From Streptomyces sp. NBC_00539 (GTDB lineage Bacteria; Actinomycetota; Actinomycetes; Streptomycetales; Streptomycetaceae), in the NCBI RefSeq assembly GCF_036346105.1, contig NZ_CP107811.1, forward strand, positions 62,001-126,000: a stretch of DNA of 64,000 nucleotides. The letters run 5' to 3'. Within the stretch, counting starts at the first letter, position 1. Each line of letters starts with the position of its first letter. The translations under genes were made by a program, and so were the position numbers. The notes beneath the pieces were generated by a model that saw only the letters and a program-made list of their open reading frames with translations, was not told the DNA's origin and ran no database searches. Below are positions 18,036-26,822 of this stretch, piece by piece.

Positions 18036-18140
18036 TTAAGCCCGTCTACACCGCGGCGATCGAAGAGGCCGCCTTCGGGCGATTTGCCGAGTTTGCCGAC
18101 GCCTGGGGCAAGAAATATCCGGCGATCGTCCGGTTCTGGG
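18036..18140 (+). pseudogene. IS256-family transposase, 3' continuation (truncated)
   Basis: Beyond the insertion the IS256 frame continues KPVYTAAIEEAAFGRFAEF and KKYPAIVRFWEN, then loses similarity. The C-terminal domain with the catalytic Glu is absent. Sequence to about 18190 is unassigned. Confidence 0.7.
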
Positions 18141-18267
18141 AGAATCTGCCATCTGTCGTCACTCACTGGACTCCCCTCGCTACCCGTCATGAATGATTTC
18201 TACCTAACAGCGCGGTATGCGCCTTTCCCGCCTTCACGGTCTTCAGCACACCGAAGTTCGAGCCCGA

Positions 18268-18582
18268 TCACGGGCGAGGATCGGTGCGCTGCCATCGGGG
18301 GCGCGAGTCCGCCCCACGGCGTCCGGCGACCACCGCGCAACGGCGGCACAGCCGTCGAACCTGGTCAGCCGAGCCTCCGGATTCGGGGATCGCATCCGTC
18401 CAGGAGACGTGAGAGAAGCGAGTCAGCTGGGAGCGGCTGAGGGAAAGGCCGCACACCGTCTCGTTGCGGCCCGGCTCCCATGCGTGGACCTCGCCGGCGG
18501 GAAGCCTGCGTCGGCCTTGCCCTTCGTCCTCGATCCACTGGCCCGTGGCGGCGACCGTGTACCTCTTGCGCGTTGTTGCCAT
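18268..18582 (-). CDS. hypothetical protein, 104 aa
   Basis: It starts MATTRKRYTVAATGQWIEDE. The centre, GEVHAWEPGRNETVCGLSLS with LTRFSHVSWTDAIPES and DQVRRLCRRCAVVAGRRG, has three Cys (one in CGL, two in CRRC) that could bind a metal. Its composition is unlike the chance frames around it, and I believe similar HVW-x-PG / CGL / CRRC proteins occur in other streptomycetes. Function unknown. It sits just outside the IS cluster. Confidence 0.6.
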   Translation of the reverse strand: MATTRKRYTVAATGQWIEDEGQGRRRLPAGEVHAWEPGRNETVCGLSLSRSQLTRFSHVSWTDAIPESGGSADQVRRLCRRCAVVAGRRGADSRPRWQRTDPRP

Positions 18583-18999
18583 GCCGTGCGGCTACCACGC
18601 CGACGGCCGAGCATGCGGACGAGCGGCAGCGCAGCGGAAGTGATGAGGTTCATCGCCTCGGCAACTCAACGGAGGTGCTTGGACGGACGGATGTGCACCG
18701 CGGCCGGTGGCCCGGTGGCAGAGGCGGCGCCTCGGCTCGACGCGCTCACGGTCGCCATCGACGCACGGCCCGGCGCAGCTCCCACCTGGCCGCCGAGGTG
18801 CACCGTCCCCCCGCTGACTTCGGCAGGGCGCAACGCATCGCACGGGGCGCGGGCGAGGTGATGTTCGGCCTGCTCGGTGTGAAAGGGTGTCGCGGCGACA
18901 ACCCGTCCCGCCGATCGGGCAGGGCTACCGCGGTCACGTAGCCCCGCCGCCGGTTCCTGGTCCACCAGGACGGGCTGCCCGATGCGGTGTCGTCCACTT
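18583..18999. other. unassigned stretch downstream of MarR gene
   Basis: A GTG at 19003 overlaps the MarR stop (GTGA) and reads VKVDDTASG, which could begin a coupled gene, but the frame quickly becomes Arg/Ser/Pro-rich. Another frame reads IGQPVLVDQEPAAGLRDR. A coupled gene broken by an indel is possible but not demonstrable. Confidence 0.35.
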
Positions 19000-19458
19000 T
19001 CACGCGTCGTCCTCGTGCACGCTCGCGGCATCCGTCCAGGCGTCGGTCTGCCGGGTCAGCCGTCGCAGCAGGGCGCGTACGGCTGCCAGGTCGCACTCCG
19101 TCAGACCCTCGCCCACCGCCTGGTGTGCGGTGGCTGCCCGGGCGGTGATGGCGTTCAGCACCCGCTGCCCGGCGCCTGTCAGGGCGAGCAAAGGTGAGGT
19201 GCGGTGATCCGGGTTGTCCCGGAACTGCGCGAGACCATCGCGGACGAGCTCGTTGGCGATGCGCTGCACGCCCTGGCGGGCGACCCCGAGACGGCGCGCG
19301 GCTCGCGCCACCGGCAGGGGTTCCTCGCTGACCACGCTCATCAACTGCCAGCGGGCCTGTGTCTGACCCTCTGTTCCCGCCAGGGCCTCCCCCGCTCGGC
19401 GCAGTGCACCTGCGGCCTCATAGACGTCGGCCACGAGGAGTGCGAGTTCCTCCGCCAT
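19000..19458 (-). CDS. MarR-family transcriptional regulator
   Basis: A 152-residue winged-helix regulator: RWQLMSVVSEEPLPVARAA, then RRLGVARQGVQRIANELVRDG (recognition helix) and LAQFRDNPDHRTSPLLALT, the beta-wing with the conserved D-x-R motif, then a C-terminal dimerisation helix. I start it at ATG 19458 (MAEELALLVADVY), preceded by GGGAGG; an upstream TTG is weaker. It is divergent from the DUF1398 gene, and a palindrome lies between them, so it probably represses both genes until a small ligand binds. Confidence 0.88.
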   Translation of the reverse strand: MAEELALLVADVYEAAGALRRAGEALAGTEGQTQARWQLMSVVSEEPLPVARAARRLGVARQGVQRIANELVRDGLAQFRDNPDHRTSPLLALTGAGQRVLNAITARAATAHQAVGEGLTECDLAAVRALLRRLTRQTDAWTDAASVHEDDA

Positions 19459-19480
19459 GCCTTGGTTCCACCTCCCATCC

Positions 19481-19494
19481 GACAACGTGTTGTC
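19481..19494. promoter_or_regulatory. probable MarR operator palindrome
   Basis: GACAAC-GT-GTTGTC is an inverted repeat with a two-base centre, located 22 bases upstream of the MarR start and 80 bases upstream of the DUF1398 start. Such a TTGACAAC-like palindrome is typical for MarR dimers. A second perfect palindrome, CATCATGATG, lies at 19502-19511. Confidence 0.6.
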
Positions 19495-19574
19495 AATTCA
19501 GCATCATGATGTCATATTCAGTGGGTCACCTCCAAGGAGTACGCACTCCTCACCGAAACCATCAGGGAGACACC

Positions 19575-19994
19575 ATGACCAGCGATGCGATCAGCCGCCT
19601 GCACGCCGCCATGGAACGCGGGGCGGCCGCCCGCCCCAAGGTCGGCGGCTTTCCCTATCTCGCCGAAAGCCTGCGCCAGGCCGGCGTGACCCATTGCCGC
19701 ATGGCCGTCCCGTCCAACGCCTTCCTGTACCTGACCCGGCACGGCGACATCGTGGTCCAGGGCGAGCCGCTGGTCACCGGCTTCACGCTCGCACCGCAGT
19801 TCGATGAGGCGGCCGTAATCGCAGCGCTGCGTGCGGATCAAGCCGGTGAGACGACGTTCCACGAGTTCGTCCGCGGCTGCTGGAATGCGGGGATCGTCTG
19901 GTATGACGTCGACACTGCTACCCGCACCTGCACCTACTACGGCGCCAACGGCGACTCGTACACCGAGGACTACCCCTCCGTCACCCTCCCCTGA
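19575..19994 (+). CDS. DUF1398 family protein
   Basis: The 139-residue protein starts MTSDAISRLHAAMERGAAAR after AGGGAGACACC. Its features, GGFPYLAESLRQAGVTHCR, RHGDIVVQGEPLV and the end FVRGCWNAGIVWYDVD, match the DUF1398 family (often labelled phage envelope-like). The role is unknown; the family is near-ubiquitous in scattered bacteria. Being divergent from a MarR gene with an operator between them suggests it is the regulator's main target. There is no signal peptide. Confidence 0.82.
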   Translation: MTSDAISRLHAAMERGAAARPKVGGFPYLAESLRQAGVTHCRMAVPSNAFLYLTRHGDIVVQGEPLVTGFTLAPQFDEAAVIAALRADQAGETTFHEFVRGCWNAGIVWYDVDTATRTCTYYGANGDSYTEDYPSVTLP

Positions 19995-20149
19995 GGCGCA
20001 GAAAGGGGGCGGGGAGCTGGAGAGCAAGGCTGCGGTGATCCGGCCACGAACGCCCGCACTGCGGGAACAGACCGCGAACAGCGACCCCGCCACGGTCGCG
20101 CACCCCCCGGACCGGCCGGGCGGGGCGGCCCGCGCAGAAAGCGGGAACG

Positions 20150-21331
20150 ATGGGCACGCGCGTCGAGCGCCTGGACTGGACGCGCAACGACGCACTGGTT
20201 GCGGTGGGAGCGGCGGCCAGTGACCTCACCGGCTTCTCCCTCAGCGCCCAGGCGGACGCTACCCCCTTCACGGTCGTCACCGCACTCCCGCTGGTCCTCG
20301 CCGCGCTGACCCTGCTCTTCCGCCGCCGCCACCCGGTCCTGGTGCTCACCGCCGTGCTCGCCCTTGGCCTGGTGGCGAACGTGATCACCCCGGCCTCGCC
20401 GCACTTCGGCCTCGCCCTGACCGTCGCCCTCTACACCGTGGCCCGCCGCTGTCGGCCCGCCGTGGTCGCCGTCGCGTCCCTGGCCACCGTGCCGCTGGTC
20501 GCCGTGGGCCTGGGCGGCGTCCTGCTCCCCACTACCCGGAACCTGGCCGCCAACGCGGTCGCATGCGCCCTGGTCGTCGGCGCCGCGATCGTCATCAACC
20601 GCTGACAGCGCGAGGTGGACGCCAACCGGCTGCCACTGGCCGACCGGGCGGTGGCCCAGGAGCGGCGCCGGATAGCCCGAGAGCTCCACGACATCGTCGC
20701 CCACCACATCACCACCATGCAGCTGATGGCCGGCGGCGCCCGCGCCAACTTGGCGCACGACCCCGACGCGGCCCGCGAGGCCCTGGTCATCCTGGAGGAC
20801 TCCGGCCGGATGGCCCTCGGCGGAATGCGCCAGCTCCTCGACGTCCTGCGGGCCGGCGAGGAGACGGAAACGGGGCCGCCCGCCCCGCAGCCCGGGACCG
20901 CCGACCTCCACCGGATCGTCACCGAGTCCCGGCTGGCCGGCATGGACACCGAGTTCACCGTGCACGGCGCCGCCCGCCCGCTCCCGCCCACCGTCGCGCT
21001 GACGGTGTTCCGGGTGGTGCAGGAGTCCCTGACCAACGCCCGCAAGCACGCCGGGAACGCCGGCGCCCGGGTCCGGCTGACGTACCTTCCGCAGGAGGTC
21101 GCCGTCGAGGTGTGCGACGACGGCCCCGGCGACGGGCCGCCGCGTCGCTCGACCGCATGGCACCCGGGTCGCGGCGGGTACGGTCTGATCGGGATGCGCG
21201 AACACGTCGCCCTGCATGGCGGCACCCTGGAAGCCGCCCCACGCAAGGGCGGCGGCTTCCGCGTCGCGGCCCGCCTCCCGGCCGCCGCCGGAGCCCCGGA
21301 CGGGACACGAGGAGAGGACCATCACCGATGA
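20150..21331 (+). pseudogene. NarL-type sensor histidine kinase with an in-frame TGA stop
   Basis: The first part (20150-20605) is a four- to five-helix membrane sensor (PLVLAALTLLFRRRHPVLVL and following helices) ending VIVINR-stop. Past the TGA at 20603-20605 the same frame continues QREVDANRLPLADRAV and the HisKA_3 phosphoacceptor motif ERRRIARELHDIVAHHITTM. The HATPase domain follows (VVQESLTNARKHAGNAG; GRGGYGLIGMREHVALHGG). Relatives normally have Trp here (TGG), so one G-to-A change explains the stop. The kinase domain could only be made by read-through or reinitiation. The ATG of the response regulator overlaps its end. Confidence 0.82.
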
Positions 21332-21997
21332 TCCGCGTACTGATCGCCGACGACCAGCCCCTGGTGCGGCGCGGCCTGAGCCTGATCCTGGCGCCCCACC
21401 CGGACATCGAGGTCGTCGGCGAGGCCGGCGACGGAGCCGAGGCGGTGACGCTGGCCCAGGAGCTCCACCCCGACGTGGTGGCCATGGACATCCGCATGCC
21501 GGTCATGGACGGGGTCCGCGCCACCGGTGAACTGGCTCTCGTCCGGCCCGGCTGCCGCGTCCTGGCGTTGAGCACCTTCGACATGGACGAATACGTGGTC
21601 GCCGCCCTGCGCGCCGGCGCCTACGGCTTCCTGTCCAAGGACGTCTCGCCCGAGGAGCTGATCGCCGCCGTCCGCACCGTCCACACCGCACCGGGGAGGC
21701 CGCCGTCGCCCCGAGGCTCCTGACCCGGCTGATCTCCACCTACGTACGGACCGCGGCGCGCGAACCCCGGCCCGCCCCCGCCGCCCCGCCGGACTCACCC
21801 CGCGCGAGCTGGAGATCTGGCGGCTGCTCGCCTCCGGACTCGACAACACCGAGATCGCCGCGGAACTGGACATCAGCGTCTCCACCGTCAAGAACCACAT
21901 CACTGGCGTCTTCGGCAAGCTGCGCGTCCGCGACCGGGCGCAGGCGGTCATCGCGGCGTACGAGTCGGGTCTGGTCAACGCCGAACGCAGGAGCTGA
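21328..21997 (+). pseudogene. NarL/LuxR-type response regulator with two frameshifts
   Basis: The receiver domain is intact: MIRVLIADDQPLVRRGLSL, phospho-acceptor Asp in VVAMDIRMPVMDGVRATG, and GAYGFLSKDVSPEELIAAV. Near 21690 the frame breaks; AAVAPRLLTRLISTYVRT follows in a second frame. Near 21790 it breaks again into LTPRELEIWRLLASGLDNTE and VSTVKNHITGVFGKLRVRDR, the DNA-binding helix-turn-helix, ending at 21997. Each break needs one extra G. It is the cognate regulator of the adjacent kinase. Confidence 0.82.
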
Positions 21998-21999
21998 CC

Positions 22000-22232
22000 T
22001 GCCGGCGATCGTCGAGCGGCCCAGGGCGATCAGCATGTCGCCCGCGCCCGCCGCCGCCAGGCACACCACACCAGCCAACCGTTCCCGGACCAGCCCGCCG
22101 CGGCGATGGCCAGAACCCACGCGGCCGCCCCGAATACCAGCAGCAGCCCGTGCCGGCGCACCGCGACACCCAGCCACTGGTCAGCCCCAGCGCCCATTCG
22201 GCACCGAGCTCGTCCACGAGGAAGGCGAACAA
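22000..22232 (-). pseudogene. possible MFS transporter fragment
   Basis: Across two frames the reverse strand reads FAFLVDELGAEWALGLTSGW, GLLLVFGAAAWVLAIAAAG and VCLAAAGAGDMLIALGRSTI. These are hydrophobic helices and a loop like the second half of EntS-type MFS exporters. Both ends are missing. The assignment is tentative. Confidence 0.4.
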
Positions 22233-23172
22233 CAGGGTCTCTCAGGCGCTGCGAGGCCCTTTGGCGGCAGTCCCGACACCCTCTACAACCACATCCGAGG
22301 ACTCCGCGCCGGCCGCATCCCGGGACAGCTCACCGCTATCTGACCGCTCCCGCTACTGGTCGTTCCGATCCTCCCCGGAGGCCTGGTGGGCGCATCATCG
22401 TGTTCCGCCCGAAGCGGAGGGCTGCGTGCAGCCGACGCCGAGGCTTGGGAAGCGCTGACAGAGCCATTCCACCACTTCCGACGTGCCACAGCCTCGTGGG
22501 GAACGATGCCCGCCCCGGACCGAGACACCGACAGCCTTTGCGACGGCTGGTTCGAGAAGAGCAGCAACGAGGGGTTCAAGGCCGACCTCATCGCGTTCGA
22601 CGTCCCCGAAGGAGGGGCCCCGGTCCGGATCGGGCGTACTCGGACCGGCACCGTGGCCTCGATCATCGTGCCAGGCCAAATGGCCACGACCCCTCTGGCC
22701 TGAGCTTGGCGTTCAGTAGCCGTTGCCGCATTGTGAGGTTCGCTTGGCGGTCGAACGAGGGTTCCCGGTCCCGGGCACCGGTCGAACGAGGCATGGCACG
22801 ACTGAAATCCTGGCAGATCTTCCGTAGATCCCGCATCAGCCCCAACCGCATGACCTCATCGCCAAAGCCGTACTCACCCTGGAGCGGCATCGCTGAAAAC
22901 GCTCAATAAGGCCTCGCACCATGACCGACCCCTCCACCGCCCCAGGAGGGCCGGCCGGCGCACACCCGATGCCCTGTCACTCGCCCCGGCGTGACTGCCT
23001 GCCTCCGGTTGGCCACCCTGCGCGTCACAGTTGGCCACAGGGCAGTTTCGTTCTCTCGGCGGTCGTTCTGGCCCTGGTGCCGTGGCCGGATGCGGTGCCA
23101 GCGGGGACGGACCGATGATGGAGGGGTAGGCCGCGACACAATCACCGTCCTGGGGGGACATGGAGATGTGAC
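22233..23172. other. mixed region without a firm gene
   Basis: An HTH-like end (GGSPDTLYNHIRGLRAGRIP, + strand near 22260-22341) may be the tail of a recombinase. A + frame ending at 22703 has the acidic stretch DTDSLCDGWFEKSSNEGFKA, and a - frame at 22663-22890 reads MPLQGEYGFGDEVMRLGLMR. I recognise none of them. The left copy of a repeat lies at 22905-22968. Confidence 0.35.
22905..22968. repeat. left copy of a roughly 65-70 bp dispersed repeat
   Basis: CCTCCACCGCCCCAGGAGGG and the following CCGGCCGGCGCACACC, plus flanking AAxxCCTCGCACC, recur near 24610-24680. The second copy abuts a truncated SDR gene, so the repeat may be the end of a lost insertion sequence. Confidence 0.5.
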
Positions 23173-24009
23173 ATGCCGGTGCACAAGGTCCGCCCGGACA
23201 TCAGCGTCCTGAACGACAGCATTGAAGTGCCGGGGATCGGGTACCTCCCGGTGAACGCCTTCGTACTGCTCGCCTCGCAGCCGGTCGTCATCGACACCGG
23301 ACTCGGGCTGCCGGACCGGAATTTCTTGGAGGTGGTCGGTTCCGTGCTGGATCCGGCCGATGTGCGATGGATCTGGCTGACGCACCCGGATCGTGATCAC
23401 ACGGGTGGGATCTTCGACCTGCTGGCCGCGGCGCCCGAGGCGCGTGTCGTGACCACGTTCCTGTCTGCCGGGTTTCTGTCCTGTGAGCGGCCGCTGCCGC
23501 TCGATCGTCTGTATCTGCTCAATCCGGGCCAGACACTGGATGTCGGCGACCGTACCCTCACGGGGTTCAGGCCGCCACTGTTCGACAACCCGGCCACAGT
23601 CGGCCTCTTCGACGACCGGTCAGGGGTCTGCTTCAGCTCTGACTGCTTCGGTGGGCCGATGTCCAGTGTCGAACTGGCATACGCCGATGACGTCGGTGCG
23701 GTCGGCGTGGAGGAGTTGCGGGCCGCGCAGTTGCTGTGGGCCACGGTCGACAGTCCGTGGGTGCACAACGTGGATGTCCACAAGTTCCTCGCCACCTTCC
23801 GGTCGCTGCGGGACAGGGACCCTGAGCTCGTCCTTTCCGCACATCTACCGCCGGCCCCGGGGATCACCAGGTCGATGATCGACACGCTGGGCTCTGCAGC
23901 CGGGGAATCGGCGTTCGTGGGGCCGGACCAGGCGGCACTGGAGCAAATACTGGCGGGGTTCGATCCGACCGATGTCGGGCACCAGCCTGCGCCCGGTAGC
24001 CCGGGATGA
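23173..24009 (+). CDS. MBL-fold metallohydrolase (ODP-type)
   Basis: The 278-residue protein has the metallo-beta-lactamase fold: VVIDTGLGLPDRNFLEVV, the metal motif WLTHPDRDHTGGIFDLL (H-x-D-x-D-H), VCFSSDCFGGPM with the bridging Asp, and LVLSAHLPPAPG with the last His. D-x-D-H instead of H-x-D-H and the SSDCFG motif resemble the diiron, oxygen-binding branch related to flavodiiron proteins. It lacks a flavodoxin domain. It is cytoplasmic and the substrate is unknown. The ATG at 23173 follows GGAGATGTGAC. No operon partner is visible. Confidence 0.85.
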   Translation: MPVHKVRPDISVLNDSIEVPGIGYLPVNAFVLLASQPVVIDTGLGLPDRNFLEVVGSVLDPADVRWIWLTHPDRDHTGGIFDLLAAAPEARVVTTFLSAGFLSCERPLPLDRLYLLNPGQTLDVGDRTLTGFRPPLFDNPATVGLFDDRSGVCFSSDCFGGPMSSVELAYADDVGAVGVEELRAAQLLWATVDSPWVHNVDVHKFLATFRSLRDRDPELVLSAHLPPAPGITRSMIDTLGSAAGESAFVGPDQAALEQILAGFDPTDVGHQPAPGSPG

Positions 24010-24221
24010 CTCCGGCATCGCCTGGCCCTCCGCGTGGGGTCTTGGCGGCGGCATGCGGGTCTGTTGAGCCCCGGCGCTATGGCCAGCTGTGACGCTCAGA
24101 ATGACCCTGAGGTGCTATCGAACCCGGTGTGACTGAGCGCGATGCTGGCGGCGCACGACAACTGCAATGCTTCCCGGGCGTCAGCGGGAACTGCTGTGCG
24201 GGCGATGGCACGTGTGGGCTG

Positions 24222-24545
24222 TTACGCGGCGGTGTAGCCGCCGTCGACGGGGAGGGCGATGCCGGTGATGTAGCTGGCGCCGTCGCTGCACAGCCACAGG
24301 ACGGCTTGGGCGATCTCGTCGGCGGTGCCCAGCCGGTCGATGGCCTGGCCGGCTTCGGCCTGGCTGCGGTCGGGTTCTCCGCCATCGACCATCGGGGTGG
24401 TGCCGGGGCAGACGGCGTTGAATCGGACGCCGCGGGAGCCGTATTCGAGGGCGGCGCTCTTGGTCAGACCGATGACGCCGTGCTTGGTGGCGTGGTAGGC
24501 GGCGCGGCCAGAATTGCCGACGAGGCCGCCGAGGCTGGAACACCG
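24222..24545 (-). pseudogene. short-chain dehydrogenase/reductase, C-terminal half only
   Basis: It retains the active-site Tyr and Lys in AAYHATKHGVIGLTKSAALE, then GVRFNAVCPGTTPMVDG and the end ITGIALPVDGGYTAA. The N-terminal Rossmann fold with the GxxxGxG cofactor motif is absent: upstream of SSLGGLVGNSG the frame runs into the dispersed repeat near 24610. It is not functional. Confidence 0.8.
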
Positions 24546-24609
24546 GTGCGGTTCCAGAGCGGACCCTGCGGGTCCAAACAGGCCGCATTTGCGCTTCTCC
24601 CCACAAAAG

Positions 24610-24680
24610 CTCTCAATCCAGCCTCGCACCCCCAGCGGCCTCTCCACCGCCCCAGGAGGGCCGGCCGGGCGCACACCGAC
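24610..24680. repeat. right copy of the roughly 65-70 bp dispersed repeat
   Basis: It matches 22905-22968 over about 65 bases (CTCCACCGCCCCAGGAGGGC, GGCCGG, GCGCACACC and the flank TCAATxxxGCCTCGCACC). It lies just beyond the SDR truncation. Confidence 0.5.
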
Positions 24681-24861
24681 ATCCAACGCCGCCCCCTGCA
24701 GCCGGCCGCCCGCGCACGGCTGTGACGGCGAAGGCAGTGGGGCGTTGTTGTGGCATGGACGAAGACTTCGTCGATGGCGCGGGCGAGACCCGGCTCAAGC
24801 TGCTCACCGAGGACGAGGCCAGAGCGGTCATGATGCTCCTGGGTGCCACGGCCGCGTCCAG

Positions 24862-25120
24862 ACGCAGGCGCACGTACCGGATCGGATGCCGGTAGACGCC
24901 GCCCCGCTCAACGGATGTGTACAACATGATCTCCGCGACGAGATCTGGCTGAACGCGGGTGGTGTCGAGGCGCGGGTGCCCCACGCCGAGGTGAACCTCG
25001 TGCCGGTCCAGGCATGGCCGGGGCCGGCCGGGGTCAGGTGCTCGGCGAGCTGGAGGGCGGCACCGGGCCGCAGCGGGACCGTGCGGCCGACGGGGCGGAG
25101 GCGGCCGGTCAGGTCGTGAC
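24862..25120 (-). pseudogene. ATP-dependent DNA ligase C-terminal remnant, copy 1
   Basis: On the reverse strand, in two frames, VGRTVPLRPGAALQLAEHL with TRFTSAWGTRAS is followed by DLVAEIMLYTSVERGGVYRH and PIRYVRLRLD. These are the last OB-fold strands of actinobacterial LigC/LigD-type ATP-dependent ligases. The adenylation domain with the catalytic Lys is absent. It resembles the fragment at 26490-26757. Confidence 0.6.
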
Positions 25121-25204
25121 GGGCCGAGGATGAGGAGTTGGGGGGTGGGTGAGGGTGCCGGTGATCGAGCCTTCTCACTGGCCGTGTGAGTGGCAGGCGG
25201 GGCC

Positions 25205-25234
25205 GGGGAGCCCGGGGAATGCCCTGGGCTCCCC
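25205..25234 (-). terminator. terminator hairpin of the lectin gene
   Basis: GGGAGCCC-G-GGG, loop AATG, CCC-T-GGGCTCCC gives a long near-perfect stem 12 bases after the lectin stop codon. Confidence 0.7.
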
Positions 25235-25245
25235 TGGGGGTTGCG

Positions 25246-25752
25246 TCAGCCGAGGCGGAAGTGCTGGTTGGCTCCTTCGACGCAGTCCCACTGGACGAGC
25301 GCGGCGTCGTTCTGTGTGCTCACGCCGGCCACGGACAGGCATTTGCCGCTGTGCCGGGCCTCGATGGAGAAGTAGCCGCTGTCCTTCTGGACCAGCCGCC
25401 ACTCCTGATTCGTGGCGTTCACGCAGTCCCACTGAACCACCGTGGCGTTGTTCTGGACGCTCGCGCCGCTGACCGACAGGCACTTGCCGCTGTTCACGGC
25501 GGCCACCGTGTAGTAGCCGGCAGTGGTAGCCACCAGCTTCCACTGCTGATTCGGAGCGTCCAGGCAGTCCCACTGCACCGCGGCCGCGCCATTGGCGGTG
25601 CCGGCACCCGCTACCGATACGCACTTCTGGCTGTTGCGGGCCACCAGCTGGGCGGTGAACGTGGCGCCGAACGCGGTGGGAGCCTGCACGAAGGCGAGCA
25701 GACCCGCAGCCACGAAGGTGGTCGTGGTCGCTGTCAGGCGGGGGAACTTCAC
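25246..25752 (-). CDS. secreted ricin-type beta-trefoil lectin
   Basis: The start is the GTG at 25752 (VKFPRLTATTTTFVAAGLLA) because GGAGGCACC precedes it and a signal peptide begins there; cleavage is likely after TAFGA. The mature 130 residues are one beta-trefoil with three repeats, each ending in a QxW-like motif: QWDCLDAPNQQWKL, QWDCVNATNQEWRL, QWDCVEGANQHFRL (the last Trp is Phe). KCLSV before each forms the sugar pocket. It is a stand-alone carbohydrate-binding domain without an attached hydrolase, probably extracellular. Confidence 0.9.
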   Translation of the reverse strand: MKFPRLTATTTTFVAAGLLAFVQAPTAFGATFTAQLVARNSQKCVSVAGAGTANGAAAVQWDCLDAPNQQWKLVATTAGYYTVAAVNSGKCLSVSGASVQNNATVVQWDCVNATNQEWRLVQKDSGYFSIEARHSGKCLSVAGVSTQNDAALVQWDCVEGANQHFRLG

Positions 25753-26042
25753 GGTGCCTCCAGGAAGCAGAACGAACTGACAGTCACCAGTGGTAGCGAC
25801 TCCGGCTACATAACGTAAGAAGTCAAGTCCATACGACACCTGAACGTATGAAATGCGGACGGAACCGGATTAGTCAGCCCGATCCCCCAGCCGTGGGCGA
25901 AGGATCGATCCTCCAGGACGTAGGCAGCTTCGATCCGGGCCGACCAGTCTCCGGTGAAAACGCGCCACCTTTGGTGCGACGGGACACTCACCGCAGGTGT
26001 GGTCGGGTAACCGGATCACAGGGCGCGGTTCAGGCGGGGTCT

Positions 26043-26252
26043 TTAGATGACCTGCACCTCCTCCGCCTGCATGCCCTTCTGCCCGCGGGTAGCGATGAAG
26101 GAGACCTGCTGGCCCTCCTTCAGGGACTTGAATCCGTCCGACTGGATGGCCTTGAAGTGCACGAAGAGGTCATCGCCACTCTGCGGCGTGATGAAGCCGA
26201 AGCCCTTCTCGTCGTTGAACCACTTCACGGTTCCGGTCTGCCGCTCGCTCAT
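26043..26252 (-). CDS. cold-shock protein, CspA family
   Basis: It is a 69-residue cold-shock domain: [20 protein letters not shown] (RNP1 KGFGFI), DDLFVHF (RNP2), then [20 protein letters not shown]. CspA-type proteins bind single-stranded RNA and DNA and act as RNA chaperones. The length is normal for the family, and the ATG at 26252 follows a GGGG-rich site. The long upstream region before it is probably a 5' leader, as is usual for csp genes. Confidence 0.93.
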   Translation of the reverse strand: MSERQTGTVKWFNDEKGFGFITPQSGDDLFVHFKAIQSDGFKSLKEGQQVSFIATRGQKGMQAEEVQVI

Positions 26253-26489
26253 GTCCACCCCAGGGGAATCTTGACGGCCTCGTGCCGTCAGACTGATCTT
26301 GGTGCGCAAGCGTGGAGTGCAAACGCAGTTGTCGCTAAGAGCGAACATCGGCAGATCCCGCAGGACGATCGCCATATGGGTGAGAAGCAATCGGGCCGAG
26401 CACTGGCGGCCCAACTGAACTGCTCACAGCCATCGAGTCGAAGTTGGTACGAAGGCCGTCGCGGGTCCGGGCGGGCGGCGGGGCGTTCC

Positions 26490-26757
26490 AGAAGTGAGGC
26501 GGAGGCGCACGTACCGAATCGGATGCCGGTAGACGCCGCCGCGGTCGATGGAGGTGTCGGCGCTGATTTCCGCGACGAGGTCGGGCCGGACGAGGGTGGT
26601 GGTCGAGGACATCGCGGGTGCCCCATGCCGAGGAGTGCTTCGCACCGGTCCGTGGATGGCCGGGGCCGGCCGGGGTGGGGTGCTCAGCTCGCGCGCGGCG
26701 CGGCGCGGGGCGCAGCGGGATGGTGTGGCCGACGGGGCGGAGCCGGCCGTATGACTT
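26490..26757 (-). pseudogene. ATP-dependent DNA ligase C-terminal remnant, copy 2
   Basis: VGHTIPLRPAP, SSAWGTRDV and, in the next frame, TTTLVRPDLVAEISADTSID with YRHPIRYVRLRLT repeat the pattern of the fragment at 24862-25120. DNA identity to copy 1 is clear by eye: GGCGCACGTACCG, ATCGGATGCCGGTAGACGCC and GGCCGGGGCCGGCCGGGGT are shared. Confidence 0.6.
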
Positions 26758-26822
26758 CACCAGGGATGGGAGTTCCGTCGGGCGCTGAGGTGACGTGAGA
26801 GGTCCCGGGTCGTTGTGCAGTC

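Larger units (their letters stand above)
16518..18145 (+). mobile_element. IS256-family relic interrupted by an IS5-family element
   Basis: The left end begins GGACTGTAAATCGTTCCGTG, resembling IS256-type terminal repeats, 47 bases before the transposase ATG. The right end is missing: similarity stops after IVRFWEN near 18140. The interior is shortened by a deletion of roughly 80 codons and split at 17136 by the IS5-family insertion. Confidence 0.7.

Noticed and set aside
22386-22703. Forward frame with an acidic C-terminal half.
   Set aside because: The N-terminal half is unconvincing and there is no recognisable domain or site.
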